A DNA stretch of 64,000 nt, from NCBI GenBank assembly GCA_016718605.1, contig JADKCY010000003.1, positions 186,001 through 250,000 on the forward strand, given 5' to 3'. The translations under genes and the position numbers were made by a program. Below, one piece after another: positions 7,690 to 15,859 of this stretch; position 1 is the first letter of the stretch, and every line of letters starts with the position of its first letter. Source of the DNA: Lysobacterales bacterium (GTDB lineage: Bacteria; Pseudomonadota; Gammaproteobacteria; Xanthomonadales; Xanthomonadaceae). Below the pieces are notes generated by a model. That model was not told the origin of the DNA, searched no databases, and saw only the letters and a list, made by a program, of their open reading frames with translations.

Positions 7690-9924
7690 TCATGGCTCAA
7701 AGCCATTGGCGAAAATCTGGTTTGGCATCGGCACGGCCAGCCACACGTCCACCAACTGCTGCTCGCCGAAGATGCCGAAGGGTCGCGGATCGGCGCCGAA
7801 GGCGATGCGCCCGGTGAAGCCGCGCTGACTGGTTTCGGTGTCGGTCAGCATGGTGTTCAACGCCAAGCCACCGCAGATCGCGTCACTGCACTGCCACCAG
7901 CCGCCGTTGCCGATCGTGCCACTGACGTAGAACGGCACCTCGCCCGCGCCCAACACCAACTGATTGCTGATGTCGAACGGATTGGGCAACGCGACACGTG
8001 CGGCACTGGAACAGGTGGCGTCGTCGCACGTCACCAGATTGCGCGCTCCCGCGAAGGTGTTCTCCAGCAACACCGGGCGGTTGTCAGCCCGCAACGCGAT
8101 TCCACTGCTGTTGAAAACCGGTTCGCTACCCACCGAGCGTACCGTCGCACTGCTGCACTCGGCATCGTTGCAGCGCGCCAACCGCAAGGCACCAACGGTG
8201 TTGCCCGCCAACTGACTGAACACCCCCCAGCTCACCACCGGCCGCCCGTCACCGCCCATCGCCAGTCCAAGACTGCCCAGCGAGGTTGACTGCACCGCCG
8301 GGTCCGGCTCATCGGCCAGCAAACGTGACTGCCCGCTGCTGCAGTTCACGTCGGCACACGAAAACAGGTACACCGAGTTCGTCGCCACATTGGCATACAC
8401 CATCACCGGACGACCGTCGGCGCGAATCGCCAGCTCGGTGAAATTGCTGGTCGAGTTGCCCGAACCACTGACCTCGCGCTGCGTACCCGTCGTGCAGTCG
8501 GCATCGGCACAATCCCAGGCGGCACTGCCACCCACATTCGAGTAGTAGGCAAACGGCCGACCGTCGGGCCGAATGGCAATCGACGGCCGCGACGAATCCG
8601 CATTGGCTCCGCCCAGGTCGCGGTAGGTCACCGACGTACATTGCGCATCGGCACACACACCGATACGGGGCCGACGCAGCTTGGTCCAGATCGCCACCGG
8701 ACGGCCATCCGTGCGCAGCGCCAGATTGGGTAAGAACGCCGGCACGCCGTTAGCGATGCGCCGAAGCAGGCTCGTGCAAGCGATCGTCGTACATTGAGTC
8801 GAACGCATTTCCGTCAGCACCGTGTCGCCGTAGTGGATCAACGGCCGACCGGACGCATAGACCTCCGCCACACTGGACGGGCCATAACCGGGTCCGCTCT
8901 CCAGCACCAGGCGCTGCGGCGCAGTGCACGCGGCATCGTTGCAGACTGTGGCCAGCATCGCGCCCGTGGCAAGCTCGTGATGGCTCACCAGCAGGTTGCC
9001 ATTCGGCAGCCGTGTGGCTGACGGTGCATAGCCACGACCTGCACCATCCAGCGTGGATTGTCCGGCCAAAATGCAACTGGCATCGTTGCAGTGCAGACGT
9101 TCCAGCGTGCCACTGGCCCCGCCACGAAACACCAGATCGACGAATCCACTGGCATCAATGCTGAGTGACGCATCGCCGCCCATGCCCGCGGAAAACACAT
9201 CGAAATTCGCCGCAGCAAAGGGCGCCACGCCGCGCGCCAGATACACCTCACCGGTCGACGTATCGTCGTACGCGATCCACAGCGCGCTGTTGGAAAACCC
9301 CATCGACGGATTGCGCCCACGTGTGCTGGTGGCATCCAGCAGCACACTGTTGCCACTGTCACAGGTCGCTGTTGCGCAGCGATACAGACGCAGATCGCCG
9401 TTGCTGGCGTCGTAATAGGCCACGTAAGGGAAACCCGTCGCCGGATCAATTGCTGTTGCGGTTCCCGCGCCGACGTCATTCACGGTATCGAGCACGCGCA
9501 ATGTGGCGGAGTTGCAGGACGAATCAAAACAATCGACCGCCTCCAGATCGCCCGTGGTGGCGTTGTAGAAGGCCGCGAACGGACGCTGCGACAGCGCACT
9601 GCGCCGCGCCGCGCTGACAAAGCGACCCTGGTCCGCACCGCTGGTCAGGCGGTACTCGGGCACGCAACCGTCACCGCAGGAACCGGCAAACAACGCCTGC
9701 TCGTTGGCGAGGTAATGAAACCCCGTCCATTGATCGTTGACGCCAAAACGAGTGACCGCGAAATGCTCCCCAAAGGCGTCCTGCCCATCGAGCACCCGCA
9801 AGGCGTAACCCGGTGCAGGCTGCGATTGCGCGAACACCACAGCCGGTGCCAGCGCCACCCACGCCAACACCACCCAACGCACGCACGCCCGACGACCCGC
9901 GCCCCTTCTGCCTTTGGCATCCAT
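7690..9924 (-). CDS. Secreted repeat protein with about 12 CxxxxC-stapled repeats
   Basis: A 744-residue exported protein. A signal peptide spans about residues 1–32. The rest is a string of roughly 50-residue repeats, each with a short C-x4-C (once C-x3-C) segment of the CNDAxC type, followed by a strand and then a GRPV or GxPL turn; I count 12 such cysteine pairs. This looks like a beta-propeller-like or lamellar repeat fold with a local disulfide per repeat, which is inference. The protein ends NQIFANGFEP, a C-terminal IFxxGFE motif shared with two other exported proteins in this window. RBS GGGAG precedes the start. Function unknown. Confidence 0.8.
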   Translation of the reverse strand: MDAKGRRGAGRRACVRWVVLAWVALAPAVVFAQSQPAPGYALRVLDGQDAFGEHFAVTRFGVNDQWTGFHYLANEQALFAGSCGDGCVPEYRLTSGADQGRFVSAARRSALSQRPFAAFYNATTGDLEAVDCFDSSCNSATLRVLDTVNDVGAGTATAIDPATGFPYVAYYDASNGDLRLYRCATATCDSGNSVLLDATSTRGRNPSMGFSNSALWIAYDDTSTGEVYLARGVAPFAAANFDVFSAGMGGDASLSIDASGFVDLVFRGGASGTLERLHCNDASCILAGQSTLDGAGRGYAPSATRLPNGNLLVSHHELATGAMLATVCNDAACTAPQRLVLESGPGYGPSSVAEVYASGRPLIHYGDTVLTEMRSTQCTTIACTSLLRRIANGVPAFLPNLALRTDGRPVAIWTKLRRPRIGVCADAQCTSVTYRDLGGANADSSRPSIAIRPDGRPFAYYSNVGGSAAWDCADADCTTGTQREVSGSGNSTSNFTELAIRADGRPVMVYANVATNSVYLFSCADVNCSSGQSRLLADEPDPAVQSTSLGSLGLAMGGDGRPVVSWGVFSQLAGNTVGALRLARCNDAECSSATVRSVGSEPVFNSSGIALRADNRPVLLENTFAGARNLVTCDDATCSSAARVALPNPFDISNQLVLGAGEVPFYVSGTIGNGGWWQCSDAICGGLALNTMLTDTETSQRGFTGRIAFGADPRPFGIFGEQQLVDVWLAVPMPNQIFANGFEP

Positions 9925-10243
9925 CGCACGTCACTCCCGTTCTGGATCAGGGGCACGCTGCCCCCGTTGAATCGCTGACGAAAAAGCGATGTGAATCGTA
10001 TCAGCGAAAACAAGACCAGCCGCAAACGCGATCACCGCACACCCACGCCGTGGGGCCGCGAACCACCGTGCAACTGGAATTTTTAGACGACGTCGGTTCA
10101 CCCGCCACCGACGGCGCAAACCCATTCACGACATCGCGCCTGCAGAAGCGCAAGCACATAACGATCGGCAACTCACCGGCCAGATCCACATCGCGGCGTC
10201 ATAAACAAAGCAAACGACCGCCACAGACCCGACGACCTGCCTG
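9925..10243. other. Intergenic region, no feature recognised
   Basis: This is 319 bases between the minus-strand repeat exoprotein start and the end of the VIT transporter gene. Short reading frames here lack domain character. It should hold the promoter of the exoprotein and the terminator of the transporter, but I see no clear signal. Confidence 0.5.
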
Positions 10244-10933
10244 TCATGCCGGCACGCCAAACATCGAGCCCACGCCGGCCGTTATTCCCATCGCCAACGC
10301 ACCCCAGAAAGCAACGCGGATGACGGACGCCCAGACGGGGGCACCGCCTGTGCGCGCCGACACCACGCCCAACAGCGCCAAAAAGATCAGTGCACTTCCC
10401 GCAATGCCCCACAGCAGAGCCACCTTCGGCAAAATCAGAACCATCAGCAGTGGCAAGGCCGCACCGGCGGCAAATGTGCCTGCCGAGGCCAGCGCCGCTT
10501 GCACAGGCTTGGCCGCGAGCGTGTCAGATATGCCCAGCTCATCCCTTCCGTGCGCGCCGAGCGCATCGTGGTTCATCAGCTGCACGGCAACACTTTTCGC
10601 CAGGGACCTGTCCAAACCGCGACGCACATAGATGGATGTCAGCTCTTCCATCTCTTGTTCGGGATCTTCAGCCAACTCCTTCCGCTCGCGGTCAAGGTCC
10701 GCGCGTTCGGTATCGGCTTGCGAACTTACCGAGACATACTCGCCCGCCGCCATGGACATCGCGCCCGCCACCAGACTTGCCACCCCTGCAACGAGAATGG
10801 AATGCGTGCTGGCACCCGCCGCAATGACGCCCAAGACAAGGCTGGCCGTCGACACCAATCCGTCGTTTGCCCCAAGAACGGCGGCACGTAGCCAGCCTGT
10901 TCGATGCGTTCTGTGCCGCTCAATATGTCGCAT
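10244..10933 (-). CDS. VIT1/CCC1-family transporter
   Basis: A 229-residue membrane protein of the vacuolar iron transporter family, which moves Fe2+ or Mn2+ out of the cytosol. It starts with the family hallmark GWLRAAVLGANDGLVSTASL, then MSMAAGEYVSVSSQADTERADLDRE, where the cytoplasmic metal-binding segment begins. Five transmembrane helices are apparent: two before and three after a charged cytosolic loop (about 75–145). It borders the distal end of the integron array, with about 40 bases between its start and the first insertion-sequence relic, so it is probably ancestral chromosome rather than cassette. Confidence 0.9.
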   Translation of the reverse strand: MRHIERHRTHRTGWLRAAVLGANDGLVSTASLVLGVIAAGASTHSILVAGVASLVAGAMSMAAGEYVSVSSQADTERADLDRERKELAEDPEQEMEELTSIYVRRGLDRSLAKSVAVQLMNHDALGAHGRDELGISDTLAAKPVQAALASAGTFAAGAALPLLMVLILPKVALLWGIAGSALIFLALLGVVSARTGGAPVWASVIRVAFWGALAMGITAGVGSMFGVPA

Positions 10934-10976
10934 ACGTTCTCACCGATCTCCGAGGTACATCGCGCGATACCACGCG

Positions 10977-11095
10977 AATGAAAGGGCCTTCCCCACCGGG
11001 GCGCTGACGCAGTGGTGGGGCGTCTTGCAATGCCGGACCACGGGCAGCGAACGGCCTTCTCGTCAGTGTCCGTGAAATCGGGGTAGAACACCTTG
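10977..11095 (+). mobile_element. Short relic of the second IS110-type element
   Basis: It begins GAATGAAAGGGCCTTCCCCACC, as the complete element at 15860 does with one base changed in that stretch, and shares a CAGCGAACGGC patch with the longer relic at 11580–11973. The right end (…GGGGTAGAACACCTTG) is a degraded version of the element's terminus. It replaces the outer arm of the last attC in the array. Boundaries are approximate. Confidence 0.5.
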
Positions 11096-11142
11096 AACGA
11101 TGCTGCACCGTGGAGCGGCATCGGCTTGGACGACTGTTAGAC
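11096..11142 (-). other. Truncated attC of the distal cassette
   Basis: The R'' core GTTAGAC at 11136–11142 (plus strand) is preceded by GCATCGGCTTGGACGACT, the usual L''-arm form of an attC. The opposite arm and R' core are missing, apparently replaced by the insertion-sequence relic to its left. The R'' core matches the leading core of this cassette at 11572–11578. Confidence 0.7.
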
Positions 11143-11153
11143 CGCAGCGCTGC

Positions 11154-11534
11154 TTACTGGTCGGCGGGCGGTTCCCATAGCTCAATTTTGTTGCCATCAG
11201 GGTCGATGACCCAGCCAAACTTGCCGAAGTCCGAGGACTCTGTCGTGTCTAAGACGTTGCAATTTTCAGTGCGCAGGGCGGCAAGAAGTGCGTCCAAATC
11301 AGCTACGCGGAAATTGATCATGAAAGACGCGGCACTTGGCGCCATTTTGTTCGTATCGTGGGCGAACGGGCTCCAGATAGTCATTCCCGGCGAGCTCTCC
11401 GGGCCGCCCCATTGAAATATCGCTCCACCCCAGTCGCTGACGTCCAAGCCAAGGTGGTCGCGATACCACGCGCTTAGGCGCTTTGGGTCCGACGACTTGA
11501 AGAAGATACCGCCGATGCCCGTCACACGCTTCAT
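11154..11534 (-). CDS. VOC (glyoxalase/bleomycin-resistance) superfamily protein, cassette gene
   Basis: A 126-residue protein of the vicinal oxygen chelate fold: start GIGGIFFKSSDPKRLSAWYRDHLGL, middle FMINFRVADLDALLAAL and end FGWVIDPDGNKIELWEPP. Such proteins are metal-dependent lyases or binding proteins; the substrate cannot be told. GGAGAAG precedes the ATG. The gene begins about 40 bases inside the cassette leading core (11572–11578) and stops just before the attC core at 11136, so it is a complete cassette gene and the last of the array. Confidence 0.88.
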   Translation of the reverse strand: MKRVTGIGGIFFKSSDPKRLSAWYRDHLGLDVSDWGGAIFQWGGPESSPGMTIWSPFAHDTNKMAPSAASFMINFRVADLDALLAALRTENCNVLDTTESSDFGKFGWVIDPDGNKIELWEPPADQ

Positions 11535-11571
11535 TGCTCTTCTCCAACGATCGTCGAATGCTTGTTCTGCG

Positions 11572-11973
11572 GTCTAACGAATGAAAGGGCCTTCCCCACC
11601 GCGCACCGGATGCATCGCTCGGTCGTTCGGCCACGTGATCGTGTGTGACGATGGGAAGGATTTCTTCATCATCCGTCCCGGAGGCGGTGACGGCGATTGT
11701 GGGCGCTGGGGTGAGCCTTGCCAAGGCGGGACCACCGGCAGCGAACGGCACGTGCAACACGTGCTTCGACACATGACCCGATCACCCGCGCACGTCTTTC
11801 ATCAGAGTCCGTCGTTTCACCCGAGCACATGGCCGTTTGTGTCTCGCCAGTCCTTCCCTCTGGCCCACATTGAGGCAGAACATCAACACAAGGATTGAAG
11901 CGCTTGCGGACAAAACAACTGCAGACTCTGACTGCGGTTGGACAGGCGTATGACTGCGGGGAAGGTCTTTGTC
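11572..11973 (+). mobile_element. Internally deleted derivative of the second IS110-type element, next to an attC core
   Basis: The attC core GTCTAAC (11572–11578) is followed by a block from about 11580 matching both ends of the element at 15860–17314. The left about 140 bases run into the first codons of its transposase (GGCGATTGTGGGCGCTGGGG), and the right about 200 bases run from CGCGCACGTCTTTCATCAG to GGGGAAGGTCTTTGT. The transposase body (about 1 kb) is gone, so it is a MITE-like non-autonomous derivative, sited at the same place relative to the core as the full element. Confidence 0.75.
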
Positions 11974-12027
11974 GTTCCAGGCAACCGCCGCTGCGCCACC
12001 GCGTCTGGTTGAGCACAGGCTTGGTGT

Positions 12028-12471
12028 CTACGCCTGCGCACCGGCCTTTGCCATTTGAAGTTGCTGATACACGCCAAGCCGATCAGTGATCTGCCAATGT
12101 CCGACAAATTTGTCGCCTTGGAAAAAGTAGGCCGTGGCGCCCGACATGGTGATTCGCTTCCCTGTCGCCGGAAAACCGGGAATGTCGCCTTGGTGTGTCG
12201 CCGACCACAGCCAGGTCATGACGACGGCATCGCCATCGGCGAAGAGTCCTTGAATATCGAAGAACTGGTCGGGAAATGCGGCACGCAATGTCCGCACCCG
12301 CTCTTTGTAACCGGCGACATCCAGCGCCTGACCTTCCCACGGATCGCCCGGATCATGGCGAATCGTGTATTTCGGCGCGATGTACTTATCGGCGGCCTCG
12401 ACATCGCCCTCGCTCCACACCTCACGAATAAAATCCGTGAGTATCTCCTTGATATCGCGAGCAAGTGTCAT
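12028..12471 (-). CDS. SnoaL-like / ester cyclase family protein
   Basis: A 147-residue protein of the NTF2-like SnoaL fold: FIREVWSEGDVEAADKYIAPKYTIRHDP, then FPDQFFDIQGLFADGDAVVMTWLWSATHQG, then FVGHWQITDRLGVYQQL. Members act as small cyclases, isomerases or binding proteins; the substrate is not evident. AAGGAA precedes the ATG. It follows a small cassette ORF (12514–12705) with only 42 bases between and no attC separating them. It also lacks a recognisable attC at its 3' end, where a relic element and unmatched sequence lie. It may be a cassette gene whose attC was lost. Confidence 0.82.
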   Translation of the reverse strand: MTLARDIKEILTDFIREVWSEGDVEAADKYIAPKYTIRHDPGDPWEGQALDVAGYKERVRTLRAAFPDQFFDIQGLFADGDAVVMTWLWSATHQGDIPGFPATGKRITMSGATAYFFQGDKFVGHWQITDRLGVYQQLQMAKAGAQA

Positions 12472-12513
12472 GGTGATGAGTTCCTTTGTGAACGCGTCGG
12501 CCGAATGCCATTG

Positions 12514-12705
12514 TCAGGCGGATGTGAAGCGCCCCGGGTTGACGGAGTAGGAAAATGACTCCCAGTTCAAGCCCTCTCCCAACTGCACGTATTCCTCGAC
12601 TCGAGCATCGACGGAGAACCGCGAAGCAATGGCGCGTACCTGCCTTACCTCATCAGAAGAAAGCGAGGATCGACGAGTCGCGGAGTAGTAGATTGACATC
12701 GCCAT
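12514..12705 (-). CDS. Small cassette ORF, possibly truncated
   Basis: A 63-residue reading frame that starts directly behind a cassette leading core (AGCTAAC at 12721–12727, read GTTAGCT on the minus strand) with AGGAGA seven bases before its ATG, the normal position for a cassette gene. The protein (MAMSIYYSATRRSSLSSDEV…) has no domain I recognise. Its end runs into the SnoaL-like gene region without an attC, so it may be the 5' remnant of a longer gene. Confidence 0.6.
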   Translation of the reverse strand: MAMSIYYSATRRSSLSSDEVRQVRAIASRFSVDARVEEYVQLGEGLNWESFSYSVNPGRFTSA

Positions 12706-12768
12706 GAGGTCTCCTGCTACAGCTAACGTTTGAGTTCAGCCGCCGCCGAAGGCGGTCGGCTGCAACGA

Positions 12769-14295
12769 GTAAAAAGAGACTTCCCGCTTCATCGGCCTCG
12801 AGGGCCATGATGGTGTTGCAAAACGACCGTCAACAGAAGGGGAAGTCTCGATGAGCACTATAACCATGGGTGTGGATTTGGCGAAGCGGGTTTTTTCGGT
12901 TTGCGAGATGACGGCAACGGGCCATGTGGTCGGTCGTCGTGATTTGAGTCGTGAAACTTTTGCACTTTGGTTGGCACAGGTTCCGGCGGGCACGGTCGTG
13001 GCGATGGAAGCTTGTACAGGCGCGCACCATTGGGCGCGCCGATGTCACGAACACGGATTGCAGCCCCGCTTGATGGCGGCGCAATTCGTCACCCCATTCC
13101 GCAAAAGCCGAACCTCAAAGAACGATCGCAATGATGCCGAGGCCATTGCGACAGCGGCGCGACAGGGCAACATGCGCTTTGTGCCGGTGAAGTCGATCGA
13201 TCAGCAGGCGCGTTTGGCGTGGCATCGGGTTCGCGAAGGCTACAAGTCCGAGGCGTTGGCGATCAGCAATCGCCTGCGTGGTTTGCTGGCTGAGTTTGGC
13301 GTGGTGGTTGCCCATGGTGATCTGGCGTTGCGCTGTGTGCTCGCTGAGCTGGCTGCGATGCACTCTTTGCCGCATGAGTTCAAGGAACTGCTGGTCGAGC
13401 TCGACATGCACTGGCAAGTGGTGCGCACAAGAATGCAGGACTGTGATCGTCGGATCGAAGCGCATGCACAGAGCGATCAACGCTGCAGACGCATTCGCGC
13501 ATTGGTCGGTATCGGTGCGCTCACAGCAGACGCAACGGTCGCCAGCATCGGCTCAGCCAAAGAGTTCAAGAATGGTCGACAACTCGCGGCGTGGCTGGGT
13601 CTGGTACCCACTCAGCATTCCAGCGGTGGGGCGCTCGCGTCTGGGCGGCATCAGTTGCCGTGGCGATGCCTATCTGCGGACCTTGTTGATTCAAGGGGCA
13701 CGCAGCAGCTTGCAGCGCGCCAAAAGTGCGCGCACGGATACCGCCACGCCCGAGCAATTATGGATTCGCGAACTCGCTGTCCGTATGCCCTTCGGCAAAG
13801 TGCTGGTCGCCATTGCCAACAAACACGCCCGCCAGATCTGGGCGATGCTCGCGCATGACGTCGACTATGACCCCCATGCGATGCAGCGTCACGCTCATCA
13901 CGAACCGCGATCAGTCGCAACGGCAAACAACGCCACCAGCGCATAGCGATGCAAAGATTTTGATTCAACGTTTCAACGTCAGAGCGAGCGGGTAACAACG
14001 GGTCAGACCCACCTGGAGAGAACCTGACTAACCATTCGGACGTCAACAGGGTGATTCGGCTGATCCCCGACCACCGACGAACCCGATGAACGAACGAGGT
14101 CTCCGGGCGCGGTTTATACCCTGGTCCGCACCAGCAGCAGCGGCGCAACAAGACCGTTTACGGAAATGCAGTCTGGCAACGTCGTCACCCTCTCGAACTG
14201 ATTCATGCAGCATGAAAAACCTAAGCGCCAGCAACCGTCTAAAGCTCAAGGCAAGGGAGTCATTCGCCTGAGGTTGACGGGAAGTCTCTTACGGA
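12769..14295 (+). mobile_element. IS110-family (IS1111-attC type) insertion sequence, copy 1
   Basis: A 1527-bp element nearly identical to the one at 17407–18930. Subterminal inverted repeats share AAGAGACTTCCCG (left, near 12774; right, complement near 14278). There is no obvious target duplication, typical of the family. It sits between CAACGA and ATGGTTAG of an attC, exactly the position used by copy 2. Right of the transposase lies a 300-base non-coding tail. Confidence 0.9.
12851..13946 (+). pseudogene. IS110-family transposase, frameshifted (copy 1)
   Basis: A DEDD-type transposase: VDLAKRVF with the first Asp, MEACTGAHHWARR with the Glu, KNDRNDAEA with Asp pairs, then the C-terminal serine region QHSSGG…RLGGISCRGDAYLRTLL. 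The frame is lost at a run of four G (13628–13631) where copy 2 has three; the last ~100 residues continue in another frame to 13946. Without this base the protein would be about 364 residues. It could be a real inactivating mutation or a homopolymer error. Confidence 0.88.
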
Positions 14296-14299
14296 ATGG

Positions 14300-14680
14300 T
14301 TAGCCCCGGTGTTGTACGTACACATGCGCCACAACACCGATGATGAGGCAAGCCAGGGCAACGATGTCGGCCATGAAAACGCGTGCAACTTGAGCGTTGT
14401 AACCGCCGACAGACCAGGCTAGCCACAGGAAAGAAACAACGCTGACAAAGCCAGCTATGAACGCGATTGTCTGAAATGGGGGCCGAAAGGCGGCGAAGAG
14501 AAGGAATAGACCAAGAAGGCCGAAGAGCACGGCGCGATGGCGCATGAGGATGGCAAGGTTGGGCTCGTTGAAGGACACGCCATAGAGCGCTGCAAGCCGT
14601 TCGCTCCCAAGCACGCCTGATAGTGGAAGCAAGTGAATGACGGCTACTACAACAAGCATTGCTGACACAAGATAACGCAT
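14300..14680 (-). CDS. Small four-helix membrane protein, cassette gene
   Basis: A 126-residue hydrophobic protein with four predicted transmembrane segments (about 3–22, 50–68, 73–93, 104–122) and a short loop LYGVSFNEPNLAILMRHRAVLF between the first two. Similar proteins are common in proteobacteria and are sometimes mis-labelled as phosphopantetheine adenylyltransferase; no enzyme motif is present. ATG 14680 is chosen because AGGAG lies five bases before it, over the GTG two codons earlier. The stop codon lies inside the attC core GTTAGCC. Confidence 0.82.
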   Translation of the reverse strand: MRYLVSAMLVVVAVIHLLPLSGVLGSERLAALYGVSFNEPNLAILMRHRAVLFGLLGLFLLFAAFRPPFQTIAFIAGFVSVVSFLWLAWSVGGYNAQVARVFMADIVALACLIIGVVAHVYVQHRG

Positions 14681-14695
14681 GGGCACTCCTGAAGG

Positions 14696-14785
14696 GGCTA
14701 ACGCCGTGTTGAGCTGCCGCTGGCCGGCAGCAATAGGTTCGAACCAAGCATATCCCCAGCGGTCAGCTCGGACACATAGTTAGGC
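14696..14785 (-). other. attC site
   Basis: 90 bp from core GGCTAAC (14696–14702) to core GTTAGGC (14779–14785). The arms GAGCTGCCGCTGG and, from the other end, GAGCTGaCCGCTGG pair with a single extra A on the L'' side, the strand-choice signal of attC. It separates the membrane-protein and ankyrin cassettes. Confidence 0.88.
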
Positions 14786-14801
14786 ACCGCGTGCGAGCCG
14801 A

Positions 14802-15215
14802 TCACACGAATGGCCTCTCAGCTGGGTGCGCCCCCGCCAAGAGCAGGATGGATGCAAGCTCCGACGCACCCGACTGCAAGGCAAGATCGTACGCACGATA
14901 GTTGTTGCAGCCAATACGGTTTGGATCAGCACCTGCCTCAAGGAGCAGAGTGGCGATTGATAGCACAATGTGCTCGGATGTAGAGGGGCGCTGACGATAC
15001 TGCCAGTACAGGTCGTGCAAGTAGCCCTCATCGGCGACTTCAGAAGCGTTGGGATCGGCACCCAACTCCAGCATTGCCTTTGCAAGCGGAAGATCGCCTT
15101 GCTGCACGGCCTGCTCCAGATAGACGTTGCGAAAAGCGAGGAATCCGGGCTCGTCTCGAAGAGCGTCGAAGTCGCCAAGGATTTCATCTCGCGTCAATCT
15201 GCCGAATGCGTCCAC
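14802..15215 (-). CDS. Ankyrin-repeat protein, cassette gene
   Basis: A 137-residue protein with two clear ankyrin repeats: YLEQAVQQGDLPLAKAMLELGADPN (about 32–56) and VLSIATLLLEAGADPN … AYDLALQSGASELASILLLAGAHP (about 84–131). It should act by protein binding; a partner is not evident. It begins with GTG 15215, seven bases inside the leading core GTTAGAC (15222–15228), so the cassette has almost no 5' leader and no good ribosome binding site. Cytoplasmic, as no signal peptide is seen. Confidence 0.85.
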   Translation of the reverse strand: MDAFGRLTRDEILGDFDALRDEPGFLAFRNVYLEQAVQQGDLPLAKAMLELGADPNASEVADEGYLHDLYWQYRQRPSTSEHIVLSIATLLLEAGADPNRIGCNNYRAYDLALQSGASELASILLLAGAHPAERPFV

Positions 15216-15221
15216 TGCGGT

Positions 15222-15308
15222 GTCTAACGTAGAGCTAACCGGCGCTGCGCGGCTTTATCGCGCAGCGTCCAGCGACCGAAGGGAGCGAGGTTGAGCGCCA
15301 TGTTAGAG
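15222..15308 (-). other. attC site
   Basis: 87 bp between core GTCTAAC (15222–15228) and core GTTAGAG (15302–15308). Arms GAGCTAACC and, from the other end, GCGCTcAACC pair with an extra C on the L'' side and one mismatch. A GCGCTGCGCG / CGCGCAGCG stem forms the centre. The core GTTAGAG equals the leading core of the HEPN cassette at 15852–15858. Confidence 0.85.
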
Positions 15309-15845
15309 ATGGTTGTCGACATAGGTGTCAGTGGCCTTTACGAGGTCTTTGATAAAGCGAATTACTTTTTCTAGTTCATCTCGCTTGATTAGATGTGCAA
15401 CAGGCGAACCGTTGTTAATGGGTTTTGATCGATGCACGGCATCCCCTCGCTTGCCAATCCAACTGTTCAAAGTGGTTCTGGCTTTTTCCGGCTCATAGTT
15501 GGCCCATGACCACCCTTCGGTGACATCAAAGCCAAGGTATTCTTGAAATATGCGTTTTGTCTTGTCCGAACTTGGGTTGTGGAATTGCTTCAGATCGGTT
15601 TGCAATTTCTTCAGGACAAAATCGCCGACATAACTGCCGGCAACTACACCAAGTTTCTTGTTCATTTCTTCCAGTAGGCGATCTTCAACATAGGTTTCCC
15701 ATGCTGTTAAGGCCATAACAAGACCGGCTCGCTTCAGAACTTCAGCGTTTGCAGGCGGAGGATTGGCGTTGACGGCATCGAAATGCGCGAGCAACTCCTC
15801 TGCGTCTTTGATGCCGTATTCGAAGCTTTGGTATGCGCGGGACAT
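15303..15845 (-). CDS. HEPN-domain protein (RiboL-PSP-HEPN-like), cassette gene
   Basis: A 180-residue protein, helical throughout, with MALTAWETYVEDRLLEEMN near residue 50 and the putative HEPN catalytic motif R-x4-H in GKRGDAVHRSKP near residue 135. HEPN domains of this kind are known RNases in toxin–antitoxin and abortive-infection systems, or regulators. No antitoxin is visible in the same cassette. ATG 15843–15845 lies seven bases inside the leading core GTTAGAG; the stop TAA overlaps the trailing core. The gene is clearly more AT-rich than its surroundings, suggesting foreign origin. Confidence 0.78.
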   Translation of the reverse strand: MSRAYQSFEYGIKDAEELLAHFDAVNANPPPANAEVLKRAGLVMALTAWETYVEDRLLEEMNKKLGVVAGSYVGDFVLKKLQTDLKQFHNPSSDKTKRIFQEYLGFDVTEGWSWANYEPEKARTTLNSWIGKRGDAVHRSKPINNGSPVAHLIKRDELEKVIRFIKDLVKATDTYVDNHL

Positions 15846-15859
15846 TGAAATCTCTAACG

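Larger units (their letters stand above)
12721..14305 (-). other. attC site interrupted by an IS1111-type element
   Basis: Plus-strand halves are 12721–12768 and 14296–14305. Rejoined, they give a 58-bp attC: core AGCTAAC, arm GAGTTCAGCCG, a GCC/GGC stem, arm CGGCTGCAAC, then GA, ATG and core GTTAGCC. The arms pair with one extra base (C in CGGCTGcAAC), the extrahelical base expected on the L'' side. The core GTTAGCC equals the leading core of the membrane-protein cassette at 14696–14702. Confidence 0.88.

Noticed and set aside
11299..11772. Minus-strand frame across the VOC gene end and the element relic
   Set aside because: It crosses a cassette core and is antisense to element sequence; the VOC gene accounts for the coding signal.
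13566..14249. CRISPR-like repetition suggested by the duplicate region 12764–14295 / 17402–18930
   Set aside because: It is a two-copy insertion sequence, not short spaced repeats. No CRISPR array was seen in the window.
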